47,689 bases of DNA from Nanosynbacter sp. (GTDB lineage: Bacteria; Patescibacteriota; Saccharimonadia; Saccharimonadales; Saccharimonadaceae), in NCBI GenBank assembly GCA_015257485.1, contig JABZKC010000004.1, forward strand, positions 1 through 47,689, written 5' to 3'. How positions within the stretch are numbered: position 1 is the stretch's first letter; each line of letters begins with the position of its first letter. The notes under the pieces were generated by a model that worked only from the letters and a program-made list of their open reading frames with translations, ran no database searches and had not been told where the DNA came from. Positions 47,277 to 47,689 of this stretch are shown here, piece by piece. A program made the position numbers and the translations under genes.

Positions 47277-47689
47277 ATGAATAACCTCGAAAAACGCCTC
47301 GCTCTCTTGCAAGAGGGAATTGATGATACCTGGGCTAAGCTAAATCTTGATGAAAAATTCGCTAAACTCGCCCATCTTCAAGAAGAATCCGCCAAGCCTG
47401 AACTCTGGAACGACCTTGCTCGTGCCAAATCCGTCAATACTGAACTCAAAAAACTCGAAAGCGAACTTAGCACCTGGCAAATTCTCAAATCTCAAGCGAA
47501 CGACCTGCATGAATTAATCGAACTTTCCGCCGAAGATCTCGCTGAGGAAATCGAGGCTCAACTTACTGCTCACGAGAAAACTTACGCTGAACTAAAAAAA
47601 TCTCTCCGCTTCACCGATCCACTCGATCAAAAAGATGCCATTATTCGTATTACCGCTGGCGCCGGTGGCACCGAGGCTATGGACTGGGC
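47277..47689 (+). CDS. prfB: Peptide chain release factor 2, 5' part
   Basis: Runs off the right edge after 137 codons. The N-terminal helical domain starts MNNLEKRLALLQEGIDDTWAKL and contains KPELWNDLARAKSVNTELKKLE, typical of RF2. It ends at the ITAGAGGTEAMDW block shared by RF1 and RF2, where RF2 has TEA(x)DW. The frame is continuous: there is no in-frame TGA and no CTTTGA-type frameshift site near codon 26, so the usual RF2 autoregulatory frameshift is missing. The GGQ and SPF motifs lie outside the window. Confidence 0.88.
   Translation, partial: MNNLEKRLALLQEGIDDTWAKLNLDEKFAKLAHLQEESAKPELWNDLARAKSVNTELKKLESELSTWQILKSQANDLHELIELSAEDLAEEIEAQLTAHEKTYAELKKSLRFTDPLDQKDAIIRITAGAGGTEAMDW

Noticed and set aside
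47121..47312. Minus-strand open frame across tRNA-Gln and the prfB start
   Set aside because: It covers the tRNA gene and the prfB promoter in antisense and has no family features.
1..47689. CRISPR array or cas genes
   Set aside because: No regularly spaced repeat-spacer units and no Cas-like protein; the tandem repeats found have no spacers.
1..47689. Recoding of TGA (as in Gracilibacteria/Absconditabacteria)
   Set aside because: TGA ends real genes at 6731-6733 and 44210-44212 and prfB is present.

Overview
The window looks like chromosomal core sequence of a reduced-genome bacterium of the Candidate Phyla Radiation (Patescibacteria), most probably Candidatus Saccharibacteria (TM7). The evidence is trimmed protein versions (zinc-free class B J-protein, ComEC reduced to its channel domain, short ProRS, short EF-Ts), an NLPY-type PrmC, a largely informational gene set, and no amino-acid or lipid biosynthesis genes. 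TGA is a normal stop here (for example at 6731-6733 and 44210-44212) and an RF2 gene begins at the right edge, which argues against the UGA-recoding CPR phyla. The phylum call is inference; no 16S rRNA is present.

Layout. 0-3.8 kb: a CIRCE-controlled dnaJ-like gene, two small exported or membrane proteins of unknown role, and a retropepsin-like protease next to a RimK-type ligase. 3.8-7.1 kb: a membrane protein overlapping tail-to-tail with comEC, an RNA m5U methyltransferase and a SemiSWEET. 7.2-14.3 kb: a UvrD/RecB-like helicase-nuclease, a DHH phosphoesterase, cysS and an AI-2E-family permease. 14.5-19.8 kb: a flavin split-barrel protein, a queuosine-precursor transporter with tgt, lepB, a polytopic membrane protein and an HtrA protease. 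19.9-22.6 kb (minus strand): prmC, prfA, tRNA-Val and rpmE. 22.7-36.2 kb: rpsB-tsf, rseP, a CPBP protease, greA (minus), proS, frr-lysS, serS, hpf, secA and an M16 peptidase.

36.2-40.6 kb is a compositionally foreign, AT-rich operon of four overlapping or nearly abutting genes: a beta-RFAP-synthase-like (C-glycoside-forming) GHMP protein split by a -1 frameshift at a T-rich slippery heptamer, a GT2 glycosyltransferase, a P-loop/NUDIX fusion, and an AdkA-like kinase with a large orphan C-terminal domain. This is the best candidate for an undescribed system. 40.7-44.3 kb returns to core composition with a MurD and a MurL-like epimerase (an L-Glu route into peptidoglycan) and a histidine phosphatase. 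44.4-47.2 kb is a small accessory segment (DUF2268 protease, CYTH protein, lone radical SAM enzyme) between two tRNA-Gln genes in opposite orientation. prfB begins at 47277 and runs off the window.

A window-wide pattern is the promoter architecture. Extended -10 boxes (TGnTAtAAT or TGnTAaAAT) recur, and at ten genes the -10 box ends only 6-7 bases before the start codon, so these messages should be leaderless. Others carry AAGGAG-type ribosome sites. Short tandem duplications (28-54 bases) recur, mostly near gene ends.
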